This document shows positions 45,071 through 58,899 of a stretch of 64,000 bases of DNA, in pieces. Each line of letters begins with the position of its first letter. Position 1 is the first letter of the stretch. The DNA comes from Tubulanus polymorphus (taxonomy: Eukaryota; Nemertea; Palaeonemertea; Tubulaniformes; Tubulanidae), in contig NC_134027.1 of the NCBI RefSeq assembly GCF_964204645.1, positions 10,528,485 to 10,592,484 of the forward strand. Direction: 5' to 3'. The notes below the pieces were generated by a model. That model made no database searches, was not told where the DNA came from, and saw only the letters and a list, made by a program, of their open reading frames with translations. Both the position numbers and the translations under genes were made by a program.

Positions 45071-45701
45071 TCGCGTACAACTAACTCTTTTGGAAGGGTA
45101 AATGCCTCGAGAGCTGAGGAAACTGCGCAGGAAGGAATGCTACCCAAAATTGATGCGCCGGTTTAAACCAATTTATCACATGTCGTCGTCCGGTTTAGGT
45201 TTATGTCTCGTACTTTCCCTGCCGCACACATACAATACAAACAATAAAAACATAGATTCACCAAACAAATACCTATATTCATATACTATCAACAATACAC
45301 AGTTCGTACTCAATGATATAACAATATGCATATGTTTATACTTAATTTTAAATATTTACAGATTTTTGAAAGCGTTCGCATGAAGATTTTTTTCTCATTC
45401 GTTCACGAGCAGCGCATTCAACGTTGTAACGAGTCGCGACACCGTTGATCCGAAGACGATACCTCAGAACTCGGAGCGTTGAAATACAGCGCTGCTGCCG
45501 CCGTCATTCACATCAGGAATGTAATGACCGACAGGTCGGCTTCAGATATCTAACTCTCGCGAGTAACGTGTCATCGTTACTCGAAAAGGAATAATAAATA
45601 CTCTACGGGTACATTTCATTTCACAATTATTACCGCCGACGACTAGCGAGTGATCAGCGCAACGGTCGTAGCGATCGTTGAACTAAGCTACGGCTATATA
45701 C
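45071..45701. other. GC-richer interval without an assignable gene
   Basis: 45400-45660 is notably rich in CG dinucleotides for this contig. Short frames on both strands exist, none with a motif. It could be an untranslated exon or CpG-rich promoter of an unmapped transcript. Confidence 0.3.
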
Positions 45702-45955
45702 CAGGGCTGTACATAGCAGGGGGCAATAACCCCTCTCCCTGAAATTTTGAAAAATATTTTTGTTAATATCATTGTTATCCATTAGGAATTCAATGTAGAA
45801 TCCTTTACTTGGGACCGACAAACATTTCGTTACAGGCCTACAGTTTTGTTATGGCACGAATGAAGAATCGTTACACCAATTTTTGATTTCAGGTAACTGC
45901 CTCTTTTCAGGGTTCTCCACCCCGCCCCCGCGAAATTCAAATGCTAGGTACAGCC
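45702..45955. mobile_element. hAT-like MITE
   Basis: 254 bp with inverted ends CAGGGCTGTACATAGCA and the complement CAGGGCTGTACCTAGCA. Flanks share TATAC on both sides. CAGGGCTG-type ends suit the hAT superfamily, but a full 8-bp duplication is not visible. Confidence 0.65.
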
Positions 45956-46380
45956 CTGTATACTAGGGCATTTTCAACCTGGGTTCAATTCATGAACAAC
46001 TTTTAATCACTGCCAAAATAAATACGATTTCTTCTTTAATTCTGTTGAGAATTCATCGATCGTTCATCCCTTTTCAGTGCTGACTATTTCATACCCTCTG
46101 CAGGACATACTGCCGTATTGTGTCTGCTCCGCATTGAAGCGTATCATTCCATCGATTTCGATTGGTCTCTATGGAGATTCCGAAATTCGCTACTGGCTCT
46201 TTCGAGTATCAATTCATCAGCACCGAAAGGGTTTTAATTTGCTGCATTGATTATCGCCTGTTTAAACAGTACGTATCAAAATAAGTTTCGTACAATTGTC
46301 ATGTGTTCGTCGAAAAAATATTCAGACCAGATCTTAAATTTGATAATATTGCTACGATCGCCTAACCGCATTTTTTGTCT

Positions 46381-46489
46381 GGGGCCAGTTGCTCAAAAGT
46401 TGGTTACCAAGGATTGTTGACATGGTGAGACTGGAACTATGGAAATTATCCACTGGTTATCTTTCACCAACATTTGAGCAACTGGCCCC
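46381..46489. mobile_element. MITE with GGGGCCAGTTGCTCA inverted ends
   Basis: 109 bp; left GGGGCCAGTTGCTCAAAAGT, and the right end is its complement with few changes. Same end type as 21017-21160, different interior. Confidence 0.75.
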
Positions 46490-47413
46490 TGCCTGCTACA
46501 GGCATACTTAAAATCTAAATATCCATTGTTATATACACTCAGATACGGATCAACTTAAACACGTAGAGGAATACGACGATAAACATTATTTCATTTCGCT
46601 TCGATTAATGATGATGGTATGGCGGCATATATGCGTAACAGTGAAATAAATAAATATCAAACATTTCGGCTTCACAATCATCATAATTCTATCATTAAAA
46701 ACATCATTGTCGATTAGTAACATTCATCAACGCAAAACGGTGATCTTATATAAAAAGTCGAGCGGAAAGAACGCTATTCTCAAACCGGAAATGAACAGCA
46801 GTTACGGAAAGGAAAAAGTTCATTTGGAAACAAACCTTCCATGATGCGTGTTCAGGAATCCACCAGTAGCCACCCAATGAGGTCTATTTACCATCGTTTG
46901 CATGTTTTTTTTACAGCTATTGGATCCATGCACGATCGCATAAGATTCACGCTTATTTCTTACCATCTACCAACAACTCAGTCCAATGAATATTATTCGC
47001 ACCGAGTCAAAACCTCTAGTTTCGCTTAAAATATGGCTGAATCACAACGATGTTAAATCTTGGACTGTATTGGCTGGACTGTACTATTTATCGTTAGCAA
47101 TTTTTTCTTTTATAAACACAACTGCTGTTCAATTCGATTTTCAAAATATCCGACTAATGCAAATATAACGCGTATATAGTGCGACAAACTCGGGTGCGTA
47201 TACAACGAATCGCATGCATTTAACCTGTATAAAAACAAACACTTATAAAACGAGAAATAAAACGATGATATTGATTCGAGACTTTTCCTCAGTAGTACCT
47301 TAAAATACCGGTATTCTCTTTCGCGCGCAAAAAAAAAACTTCAGTGACCGCTCGATCGTTTAAAACCGTAAAGGAACGGATCACTGGTTCATATCTAAAC
47401 ACGACGACCTACA
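46490..47413. other. Region downstream of TOP1
   Basis: Should hold the TOP1 3' UTR on the minus strand, but no clear minus-strand AATAAA was found. A plus-strand TATATAAAAAG at 46747-46757 is promoter-like without an identifiable gene. Confidence 0.35.
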
Positions 47414-50400
47414 TTAAAAATTGAAATCGGCTTCAGCCATGTCGATGGCCCAGGCGAATTTGTCCCGTTGAGTTTTGTTGTAGATTTTCTCAATCGGCAC
47501 ATCCCACTTTTTGCACCTGTAAATACATACCGGATTTGTTATCAGATCATGAGATTTATCATTACGTCATAGTGATGTAAAAGCATAAAAGGCATTAAAA
47601 TTACTCACTCTACCATATACTACCATATGCATATACTAGAATCATATGCCAATTTAATTTGTTTTCTTATGCTTTTAACCCTTGCAGTGCTGGCTAATTA
47701 ATACCCTATAGTGCTGAAGATAATTTGAAAATTCTGAAAAATTCCACCCTCGTGAGTTGAATAACGGGAATACCACTATAGTGCGTCTACACCCTGATGC
47801 GGTATATCGTTAGTTACTAATATTTCACTATGTTTGACAGGTGCTGCCATCTTTCAATAGAGATAATTAGTAGTAATTAAATCAATACACCGCAGTGCGC
47901 TGTACTACCAAAATCTTTCACTGATTCATACACCGCACTGCGGTGTAGACGCACTGAAAGGGTTAAGGGGAACTGCACAGTGCTTACGGTAACTAAAATT
48001 CATAATTCATGCATACTCGTGTTGCTGTTCAACATAACGCTGGTTAAAATTTCCATTTTTCTCCTCATCAACTCATACACAACAATTCTTATACAGCTAC
48101 GAGTAAAATTTACCATAGATGGGAGCCGCCATATTGCAAACTTCAAAGCAGCAGCTTCGCGCAAACAGTGATGAGCTGCGCGCCGAGACAAATAAACACA
48201 CTAAACATCCCAGCTGGGCTGCCAGTGTGGTCCCCGCTTTTATCGTCCTCCCTCTGTGAGAAGAATATGCAAATACTTGACAACGCTACCCAAAAAAATA
48301 ATTTCACTGCAGCAGGTCCCCTTTGAATGACTCATTCTCCGAAGCCTCAGTCAGATCTTCAGATCAAAACATTTTGGACAAAATTTTCACTCACCATCCA
48401 ACGGATATTCTAGGATCGAGATAGTTCAATTTGGACGTGCCCAACGCAATCTCTTTATTCTCGTCTTTGTCCGTAGCTTGTACCTCCAGTTTAGTCAGCT
48501 GTTCTTCCAATCTTTCCAGTTGCTTCTTCTTTCGTTCATAATTTCTAATGAGGATTGCGAAAAAGAATGATCTTAAGCCTAAGAATTTATAGATTTTTCG
48601 TGTACCCAGGTGTATCAAAAAATGTTGACCTCAATTTTTCAGGATTGTATCTCGGAACACATTTTTAAAACGACAAGGAATCGGAAGGACATCATCAATG
48701 TGTTAGTCGATTCAGCCATTTCCTTGATAGATGGCCTAAGAAAGTGGCTTCATGTTTTCATTTTGAAGACCATGGAACTGTTTTATCTTCTTAAACAACT
48801 TATCAAAGACCCTTAGTTCTTAAAACATGGTTAAAACATGGTTAAAACATAACAGGTGCTTAGGACAATGACTACGATGGACTTGATGTCTATTTGAGCT
48901 TTTTATGCATTATCGATCTTACGTTTTATTCTTGTCTGTTTTTGATGCTTTGTATTCGGATTTCGCTACTTTTAGATTTTTCTTTGCTTCTTTGATCGCG
49001 TCGTTCTTAGCATCGATCTACACACACAAACAAGATTTATACGCATGAAATTACCTCGACACACAACGGCTGATCTGCCGAGTAAAACAATACACGACTC
49101 GTACTCACTTTATCCTGTAAATTTTGCATTTGCTTGTCAAAATTTTTCGGGGCGGCACGTTGATGGTTACAGAGAATTGCGACAGCGCGGTTGGCTCGAT
49201 TGTAAGATAACAGTTTAGCCGGTATCGTGTCTTCCTCTGAAAGAAGTAAGTTTTTCAATATACAGTTACGACACAAAATATTGCAAGTATCACATGTGAA
49301 GGTTTGAACCCATGATCTGGCAATGCGATCAAATTGCCTAACTGCTCGCCTTTTCTGCAAATAATCTTTGATCTATAATGGGTGGTCTTCAGAATGGATA
49401 TGGTAAATACATTTTCACATTTATCTGAATTAGTGTAAAAACTATTATTTGCATACACATAGGCCTGCAGTGGTGATAGAAAGCGATAATGTCAAGCTAT
49501 TGTATCTCATATTTTACCTTGTGTAAGGAGATCGAGTTGTTCTTGTAATGTTTTGGAGGCATTGAACGTTCGGAACACTTTCGCCGACAACCCTTCCATC
49601 AACGTGTTCAGATGCTTATTGAGAATACCAGTCTGAAAATGTGTGCGTAAAAAATGACGTGAATAACTACTAGGAGGCAATGATGTCTACGAAGGTTGAA
49701 AACGAAATATCAGTCGTAGAAAATACTAATCACTTATTTAGAATACGCAGTACACAAGGAACAAAGTTACCATGAAATTCTCATAGTCAACCTCCAAAAC
49801 AAGGCTACATATTAAACTAGATGGCCCCGTCCGCTGGCTTCTAGTTTGGCTCAATCCTTATCAGATTCATGCATGAAAACAAGCAATAATTTTGCAGACA
49901 TCTGAGCCTTTCTTGTAACTTTTACAACTTTCCAATACATATTAGTTTGACTAAAAAATAGCTTGACGAACAGATGACCTATCAACACACTGTCTGTTGT
50001 GAATTTGAGCCACTTATTTGGATCAATCCATACCAGTTACATGCGTGAAAACAAAAACATGGCTTCACGCAATCATTTTGAAAGACGATGGACCCTTTTT
50101 TGTAACCTATTAACAACTTTCCAAGATATTAATTTGACCAAAACATAGCTAAATACACCACCTCCGATGATAATATAATCCTAAAGATGATGGCATTAGT
50201 CAATAGTATGAAGTCCATCGAAATCAACTTACATTAAGCCGATCGAACAAATCGTCGCCCGGCGCTTTTCCATTCATGAACAGCTCCAGATTTTTATAAA
50301 CGCGTTTCTCGACGGGAACACTGTTCGTGTAGCGTATCGAATCTTTACCGAGGAAATCGAACTCCACGACGCTTTCCTTGCCGTTTTTCTCCGGATACAA

Positions 50401-53400
50401 CGTCAGATGTTCGACGCGCAGCGAACAACAGCCGACCGTGTCTGCCGACTCGCCTTCGTCTTTCTCGTTACCGGCTCTCAACGCTAACTACACGAAACAC
50501 AAACAGAAAACACTTTGTCATCGACTGTGATATACGGATACATCACATTCAAGACCTATCAATCCGTGGAGGGAGCTTGAAAGGCATTTCGAAAACATTA
50601 ACATTAATAAGCTTATAATCAAACTCGTTTTAGTTTTCTATGTTCTCTTTTTACGTATGATGTTAAGCCAATGAGCATATTTTATATGGATCTTCGCCTG
50701 AATTAATCATTATTATTATCATTATTAACTCTTTCAGTGAGATGTATTAATCGTTAAATGGCTAGTGCACCGCAATGTTTTCAGTGAACGGTTTTTATCA
50801 CTATCGAAAAATGGCAGTAACTGTCAAACATGGTGAAATACTAGCAACTTAAGATACACCGTGCCGCAGTGTAGACGCATTATTGAATGCAATGGGATGG
50901 AATTTTTGGAAATTTTCGAGTTACCTCTCGCATTTAAAGGTCATTTAGTCAGCACTGAAAGGGTTTAGCTGGTTACAGGCACTATTCCTGGAAGGGGTTA
51001 AGGGCCACGAAGAATATTGCTTTACCAGGCGCGGATCAAATGAGGTGATTTGGTTGCTAGAGCAGCCCATTAAGAAAATTTCCTTTGTATTATTTTTCAT
51101 TTTTTAGTTTTTCCACATTAAATTTCAAAGTACACGGATGATACATTCTTAGGCGATCGAGCAACGTTTATAAATGCTCAGAAGGCATGAAAAGAGATAA
51201 TTTATCAAAAAAATTTTTCGAGGATGACCGGCAGAGAACCCCCGCCCCCTTTGAAAATCGCGGATCCACACCTATTCACACCACAAGCAGCAGAACTACA
51301 TTGCATAGATCTTATTTATAATGCGAAAGTACAGTCATAATATAAGCATTGGAAGGACGTTATACTACTTTCTACCCTACCTTATCGATGAAATATAAAG
51401 CTACGGCTCGCTGGCGAATTCTCATTTCCTTCGATTTCCAATCCTCGCGATATTGAGCGCGTATACGATCGACGTGCTTGTGAAGTTTTCGCGCCGTTTC
51501 GTATTTCTGCCAATCTTTCTCGCCTTTCAACTTCGAACTCGCGTTCAACATGACGTACTTCGTTTGACCTTGAATGTTTTCATTCCAACACGCTAGCCAC
51601 GTGACCTGTCGAGAAATTTTCAAAGAGAAAACAATCTAAAGTCTTCGTCGAGGCATCAGATTCGATCAGAGGTAATGAAATCGTGCAGATCTAGACCGGC
51701 GCCCGCCTCAGACATTTGAAATTTCATCGCTATTCTTCCAATATTCGATCGTACAGGCTTCAATGTTCAGAACCTTGCCGAGCAATGCTTGAGACACTTT
51801 AATTCACAAAAGAAAAAGAAAGTCTACAATTTAGAATGTCTGAAGGGGTGAGGTTCTAGACAGAAAAGGGTGCAAGTAAAATCAAGCCTGTTATTCATGC
51901 AGAAACCATTTAGAAGGTTAAAACCCAATATATACAGATTAGAAAGTTTCGAAAATCAAAATGACACAACGTTTTGAACCTACGACTAGGAGATTATCAT
52001 CAAGTGGGTGATGATCTCTAGTGTGGTGAAATGTTGCATCATTTCAATCTTTTATTTGAATATATTCTTGATTTTAAAACTTTCAAATCTGTGCATAGTG
52101 GTTTTTTTAAATCTTATTATCTGTTCTACAAGTTCGAGTGTGGTTATTCTACTAGAAATTGAATAGAATCTGTAAATGAAATTGAAGCTCACCGCATTAT
52201 CATGTCGGACCTCTTTCCACCGATGACCTTTCGGGGGATCAGGTACTTTGGCGTCCCTATAACACACAATGGTAAAACGATAATTCATCTTCTAACTTAA
52301 TCCTTGATTAAAGGATTATCTAATAATTGCAATAATGAATCCTATATAACATATAAATAATTGCTGCTGTTGATATCATTATCCTTAACCTATCTCTAAA
52401 TGTCAATGGGAAGATCTAATTATTATTTCAAAATAGCTATTTTAAAAGGTCAGCAGTATTCATCAAAAAGATTAAGAGATAGTCAGTGTATTACAGTATC
52501 TGATAATATGGCGCGGACACGTTTTACTCACTTGCTACAATTGATTATTACATCTTCGGGTTGGACTCGTCTTTTCAGCATGCCCTGTTTCGGGTGGTCG
52601 CCACGTCCTCTGAACAATCCCGGAGGTTCGATTCGGAAGTTACCGATTTTTTCCGTATGACCGTCCATTTTACAGAAGCCGTATTTTTTCACCATGGCAG
52701 CGTTTTCCTCTTTCAATGCCTATACATATTCGAAACAAAGCTTCCGTCATGAATATTTCTCAGCTGATGCTAAACACTAGGTGTAACACCTAGTACTACC
52801 CTTTGATATCTCATCAAATGCTGTCATTTGTTTGACATTCTCTATTGGATAGATGCATAATTAGAAGCCAAAGCACAGCTTAGAAGGTACATGCCAACAA
52901 AAGTATACATTCTGTGATTTCTTTAGTAATCAATGACCCGAGATAATCACCTGCGATCTGACTGATCGAAATAAGTATTTCTAATTAGCCCTAAATTATT
53001 AATTTATTCATGCTTCACTTTGTTTACGTAGTTCACACACGACCCACAGTTGTATGTGAACCACACATTTAGTGCACCTCCTAACATCAAAAACAAAGTG
53101 AGCACGTGCTGAAATCGTCGAAAGTTGTATTTTTCTGTAATGGCTAAAATAGAATTCGAACCAGTAACATATCTAATATTTGTGAATACCGGTATATCAT
53201 AGTTGAAAATAACTTTTACACGATATTCTATTTATATAGCATATGCCCTTCAAGGCGATGCAAACATCTGAACCGACGAAGCTGCAACGTTCTTATTACA
53301 CAACTGATTTTAACCACCTATCTCTATGAGGTAGGCCTAGCCTTTACAAACTGACCAAATTATGAATTACAGAACATATCTTTCGTTTCAGTTTAAATAT

Positions 53401-56400
53401 AGCCGAATCACATCAGACGCCTCAGTCAGGTTCTGAACCTGACTGAATTTTAGGAATTTTAGGGCCGTTTGTATGCCTGGGTTCATCTTCGACCAAAATG
53501 TTGATCAACTTACGAGTTTTTGCTCTTTCGACTTGTTCTTCCTCTGCTCGGAGAGTTTTTTGAAGTGATCGTTGATTTCGTTGAAGTTGCACTTTTTCAA
53601 GTCAGTGATTATCTGTTTTTCTTCCTCAGTCATAACCTACAGATATTCAGAGATATCAATCGCTATTCCACGAAAGGATTCAACAAATTCTACCAGCCGC
53701 TCTACGCTTAAGCTTACACTCTATTTGCACTACTGGACATGCTACAAAAAGACATGTTTCCGGACCCGACTACTTTGGTATCTACTGTTATAGTAATTTT
53801 CACAATTTGACATCTAAAAATAATACTTAATTGAAAATGAACTAGGAATTATACTGATTTTGAGAGTATTTTGATAATTTTGATAGTAATTGATCTCACT
53901 CTCACAGGGCTGCCAACCTCTGGAAAAGTGCTATCAGTAACAAATTGAATTTTTTCAGTAACATTTCATTGAAATATGAAAGAAAATGTTCAAATCAATC
54001 AGTAATCAACAGTAAGATCCTCAGTAACATCTTTCATATTTCTGTATGCCGATCGAACGAATCAAATCAGCATTTCTCGTCACAAAATACTATATTAACA
54101 AATACTGAAAATCAGCAACAGTTGTCATCTTTGCTCAAAAATAGCGGTGGTAGTCAGGTCTGCATTACGATTAATTATACCTTTCTCCAATCTTTCATGA
54201 AGTTCTTATTGAATACATCTTTAGTCGTGTAATCGTGGTCGATCATCCGGCCGTAGAAAGTGGCCACTTCTTCGGTTTCCGGTTGCAGCCTCATCTTCTT
54301 CCCTAGAATTTGAAAGTGTGACCTTGCATGCACTATGAGCATTAGCCTCGGAGTACAAAACTTAAATAACACATAGCATATCGAGTTGCAAAAATATAAT
54401 TCGACAGAGAATCGAATGGGTCGATTAATTTAAGTAATCTTTATATATAAATGAGTGTTCAACCAGAATTTGAGGACTTTTCGAGGAGTACTCAAGAACG
54501 AAACATCAAAACTTGATGAAGTTTAAAAAGCGTATGGGTACTTAGTAACTGGAAGCAATAGTCACAGACCAAAATACACTGACTTATGAAAATGTCTTAA
54601 AAGTTCTACAACAATTTAGGTCAAATTCCATGTAGTATGAACCCTGTCAATTAATATGGACCCAATTCCACAGCGAGAATTGACTCCACAAAGTTTCTAA
54701 CTAGTAGGCCATTGAGTTAGGTAATTCAATGGTTGATTCAGATTCAACCAAGAGGACTGATAGAACATACAGTGTAACTCTTTTTCTATCGCGCAGTTTT
54801 AGTATGACAGGGTTTCGTACCATTGTAGAAGAAATGAACGTCTTTCGGTAACGGTTCGTAAAGCGGCGCAAATACCGGTCCCTGGTGTTCGAGAAACTTC
54901 CATTTCGTGCCATCATTCTTTTTACTACGATCTTCTTCCCACCTGATTTCGGAAGAAAAGAAAAAGTAAAATCCAATTTTTCAACTAATCTACTTACGAA
55001 AGATTCAATAGCAAATATAGCCATTACACTTTTACGAAAAAGAAGCCTAAGCGAATGCAACAAAGGAACTACAAAAATAATTTTACCATTTCCATTTTTC
55101 TGGTTCCTCTTCTTTCGCTTTTTTCTTGCCCCCTTTCGCCGGTGTCTCTTCGGTGTCAGTCTTTGCCCGTTTCTAAACAAATCGGAAAATGGCTAACTAA
55201 TGACCGTTAAATTGCAAAAAATGCCATGAATTTGAAAAGTGAAATTACCCTCGGCTTTTCGTCTTGTATACCGGAATCAGATTTTCGTTTTTTCGCGTCC
55301 TTTGATGATGACTTTGGTTTTTTAGCCCTATCAAAACATAACATATCAAATAAGCCACACATTAGAAATATAACAGAACATAATAAAACAGAAATGAGCA
55401 TCTTTATGAATAGCATTTTAGATTGATGTTTAATAAGCCCACCTACTACGAGGGGCTAATCAGCAACATTAGATCAGACGCAAACCACTCACTCGATACT
55501 AAACAATGCTCAAACGAATTAAATAAGTCATTTCCGCAAGCATTAGCAATTCACTACACACAATAATTTGACCTGCGCTAAAATTAGGGTCAGGCAAAAT
55601 TTGGCACCCATGTGAACAGTTATGCCGGGCCAAAAACGTTCGTGTGATGGCGACTATAAATGGACTTTGTCTTCAATGACTCTCGACGGAACAACAGGTT
55701 GTACCATTTTTGAACGACAGATGCTATATGCCGTGATATAAATCTAAAAGTTAGACATACCGAGCACTTAACGGCATATCATCATCCGAGGCTTCTTCGT
55801 ATTTCGGTCTCTTCCTCGGCTCTGATTTGGCGAGGCGTTGCCCCTACAAAAGAACATCCACAATTTAAAACAGACAGCTCAAAAGTATAAAATCTGAAAA
55901 AAATCTTCGAAATAACTTCAGCTTATGGGTATATGAAAATGACGTTCAAACTCAATAAATTTTTACAAAGTGGCAGATTGAGTCTTTAACTAGAGGTTCA
56001 TTTGAAAAAGAGGAATGTAGTCCAAAATTGAGCTAAATATTGCAGACAATAAGCAGTATTGCACCAATTAAGGAATAAACTATAAATCTCCATTGATAGC
56101 AGCAAAAGACTCAGGGGTCCCACATGACCACAATTTTCAAATTTGAGGGGCCTTTGAGGATATGACCATATCGAAATGCGAGGGTCTCTCAAGATCAATT
56201 TCAAGAGTAACTTTTTCAAGGCTGCTGGTTAAATTAAAAGGTGGATATACGTAGGATGTAGGTCGTTTGAAAATGTAGGTACAATTTTTTGGGGGGGAAA
56301 ATCTAGGGTAAAATGGGCCTTTCTAGCCTTTTTCGGGCGTAAGCGTTTTCTAATCGTCGACCTAACAAGATAATTACCAGAGGCAAATCGTCTTCGCTAT

Positions 56401-57022
56401 CGTTGTCGTCGGCTTCGCGTTTGATCGGCGTCATTTTGACGGGCGACACCGACTCGCGTTTGACGACAGGTTTCTCTCTCTTCACGACGAAATCGCCGTC
56501 GGCGACGACGCGGCCACCGCCGACGTTGTTCTCGGAGATTGTCTCGCTGATCACCGTCGTCGGCTCCTTCTTCACCTTCACCGCGCCGCTGGAATGTTCC
56601 GACCTATCGCGATGCTTGTCCTTATCACTCTTATGCTTATCACCTGAACTGCTACTCGACTTGGAATGCGAATCTTTCGAACGGTTTTCCGATTTTGACG
56701 ATGAGGACGAATGCTTCGACTTGTCGCCGCTGCCGGAACTTTTTGAACTCGACGAATGCTCTTTCGATTTTGACGAAGAAGAAGGACTTCGTTGTTTGTC
56801 TTTCGACGACGACGACGACTTGTGCTTACTACTCGAACTGCCGCCACTGTGCTGTTTGTTACCGCCGCTGCTGCTGCTGCTGTTGTGTTTGTGGCTACTG
56901 CTACTGCCGCTTTTGTGATGAGATCCGTCTTTACGGGATTTTCCGTCCCCGCTGCTGTTACCGTTGACTAATTGGTGATTGTCGTCGACGTGGTTCGTCA
57001 AGATTTTCGTTTCGCCCTCCAT
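47414..57022 (-). CDS. TOP1: DNA topoisomerase I (type IB, nuclear)
   Basis: Sixteen coding exons (high to low): 57022-56378, 55843-55761, 55327-55249, 55172-55087, 54942-54821, 54302-54181, 53636-53514, 52719-52532, 52256-52193, 51605-51381, 50487-50233, 49632-49518, 49236-49109, 49017-48923, 48544-48395, 47516-47414. All phases agree: 860 residues (human 765). Residues 1 to about 300 are Ser/Lys-rich and disordered; core about 300-730 ([34 protein letters not shown]); basic linker about 746-810; C-terminal [14 protein letters not shown]. The five catalytic residues are at R583, K627, R685, H727 and Y818, with exactly the human spacing. It relaxes supercoils through a 3'-phosphotyrosine link to Y818. 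The start ATG lies just inside the exon after acceptor 57037. The long N-terminus is the main oddity. Confidence 0.97.
47679..47962. mobile_element. piggyBac-like MITE, copy 2, in the last TOP1 intron
   Basis: 284 bp flanked by TTAA on both sides (47675-47678, 47963-47966). Ends CCCTTGCAGTGC and GCACTGAAAGGG are inverted. TTAA targets and CCC ends are piggyBac hallmarks. The interior holds repeated ACACCGCA.TGCGGTGTA palindromes. Confidence 0.8.
50729..50963. mobile_element. piggyBac-like MITE, copy 3, in a TOP1 intron
   Basis: 235 bp, preceded by TTAA and followed by TTTA. Ends CTCTTTCAGTG and CACTGAAAGGG. Same family as 42960-43227 and 47679-47962. Confidence 0.75.
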
Positions 57023-57037
57023 ACTTTCGACTAGAAC

Positions 57038-58713
57038 TGATAAGAAAAAGAAATACGCGTTTAGTTTAACAGGGTCCTTACTACAGATCAGTCACATCTG
57101 GATATAAGGATTTTCAAGGGGTTTTTAGGGAAAAAATTTCAAATTTCTTCACTTTCAAATCCCAAAATTTAGGCCCACTGTTGATTCCTCCTAAATTGGT
57201 AACCGTTAACTTCCTCCTAAATCGGTACTCTTAATCTCGGTAAACCATAAATTTTGTAAGGCAATTATAACATTACCTTTTACAACTACAAACTATCTAC
57301 AAAAATTTCTAATTGCCCATTTCTCAAAATTGAAGGAGTTTTTAAGGATTTTTTTGGCAAGGAGTTTGAAGCACCTTAACAAGTATTTTCCATGTAAAAG
57401 GAGTTTGTAAGGAATCAAGGAGTCATAGGAACCCTGTTAAAATTTGACGTTAATTTTCCATAAGCAAGAATTCCAGGGGTAAGGTTGCATAATAAAGCTT
57501 TGATTTAGGCCTATAAGACCAATTCCAAGACTATTTTAACTAACCTATCATATAATCAGTCCTCAAATTTAAGACCACTTTCGGACATAGTTAAAGCAAG
57601 TGTAAATTAGGGAAAGGGGATGATTGTATAAAATGATAGTGACAAATTTGGAAGAATCTAGCTGTCATGCTTTATGATGGATTAGGCCCTAATCATTATT
57701 CCAAACCTGGATGGAGAAATGAAGAAATAAATTCTTAATCATTCTTTTAATCATTTTTATCAAAAATCTTATGATTTCCTAAAGAAAAATGAATGCGACC
57801 ACTTTTTATTATCGTAATCTAGACAACAAAACAAATATTTTTCTATGGCGTCACTAATTCCAAAAATTGTTGTCATGTGTCAATTTTAACAGTTTCACGA
57901 TGAACAAAATATAAAAATTTTAAATTTTCTTTGATCAAAAGTTAGGCAATTAATTTTGAAAAGAATGCACAGACCTCCTCGCTGATAAACAAACATGCCA
58001 AATACAAATTTTTGGGAGGGATATGAAAATAATGTATTTAGCCCGCACAAAACAAATGGGCATCATAAAAACATATTTTTGCGCTCAATTTTACAGAAAG
58101 TGCATTTCAAAAGGCCGATCGATGAATTGTTTTTGAATGTAAAATTGAAAAAAATTTAAAAATCAGAGTGAAAATAAACTTTTAAATTATCCTCAGTTCA
58201 TGCATCTGAATGAAATTTTAGAAGGACAAAGGATTTAGATAGAGCTTGAATTGAAGGCTACGCGAGATTTATGCATTATTATCCATTAAACCGAGAGATT
58301 ATAATTATTCATAGTGAAACAGCTGATTTGACCCGACGACTATAAACCCGCGCGCCATCATCGCCATGTCTGCCGTGCTGGCGACTTAGTTTTTTCGCGG
58401 CCAGCAGCTAACACCAATTTCCATCCACCAACCCTTCGAAGCCGAATCGAATTCATTTTTCACCCTTTAAACGTTATACCTCGTCCCGGCCCTCGATTCA
58501 TCGACGAAAACGACCATTTCACGAGCTAAGATTCCCTCCTCCCAGACAAAAATGCTCGCGTTGCGTCGACTTAGAAATTTTCAGCCATTTTCCGTCGCCA
58601 TTACATTTTACAAGCGAAATTTTACACGAAAAGAAGTCGCTATTAATCAGTTATCGGTATACGAATCGTAGCGAAACCTTCGTTAAATGCAGAATGCACA
58701 TTATCGGACTCAC
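57038..58713 (-). other. First intron of TOP1
   Basis: Bounded by donor CTACAG|GTGAGT at 58714 and acceptor CTTATCAG before the coding exon. No other gene recognised inside. The CG-rich stretch at 58340-58560 includes GCCATCATCGCCATG, which resembles YY1-type sites. Confidence 0.6.
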
Positions 58714-58880
58714 CTGTAGAAAATAATCGCGATTGGATAACGTGGAAGCGTGGAAAAATGATTAGAACGGTGACTGCTGGTCGGTAATTTCCACGCGAGG
58801 AGTTTCGCCGAAAAAGACAAAGTGCGGAATTGGCGACGATACGCATGCGTCAGATTCCCGGATGTAAACATAACCACGTG
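58714..58880 (-). promoter_or_regulatory. TOP1: TOP1 5' noncoding exon and CpG-rich core promoter
   Basis: Minus strand: noncoding exon ends at 58714 (CTACAG|GTGAGT). Upstream lie an NRF-1-like palindrome (ACGCATGCGT, about 58840-58849) and an E-box (CACGTGG, about 58875). No TATA box. This is typical of a housekeeping promoter. The exact start site is not resolved. Confidence 0.6.
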
Positions 58881-58899
58881 CGCGACTGGGGTCCGCGCC

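Noticed and set aside
45102-45383. 93-codon ORF
   Set aside because: Starts inside dispersed repeat flank, low-complexity Asn/Tyr-rich, no family resemblance.
54701-55196. Open frames spanning TOP1 exon-intron boundaries on both strands
   Set aside because: They run through established splice sites and overlap the true exons in the wrong frame.
56403-56967. Plus-strand open frames of 171 and 90 codons opposite TOP1 exon 2
   Set aside because: Shadows of the Ser/Lys-rich antisense exon; compositionally mirror images, no own signals.
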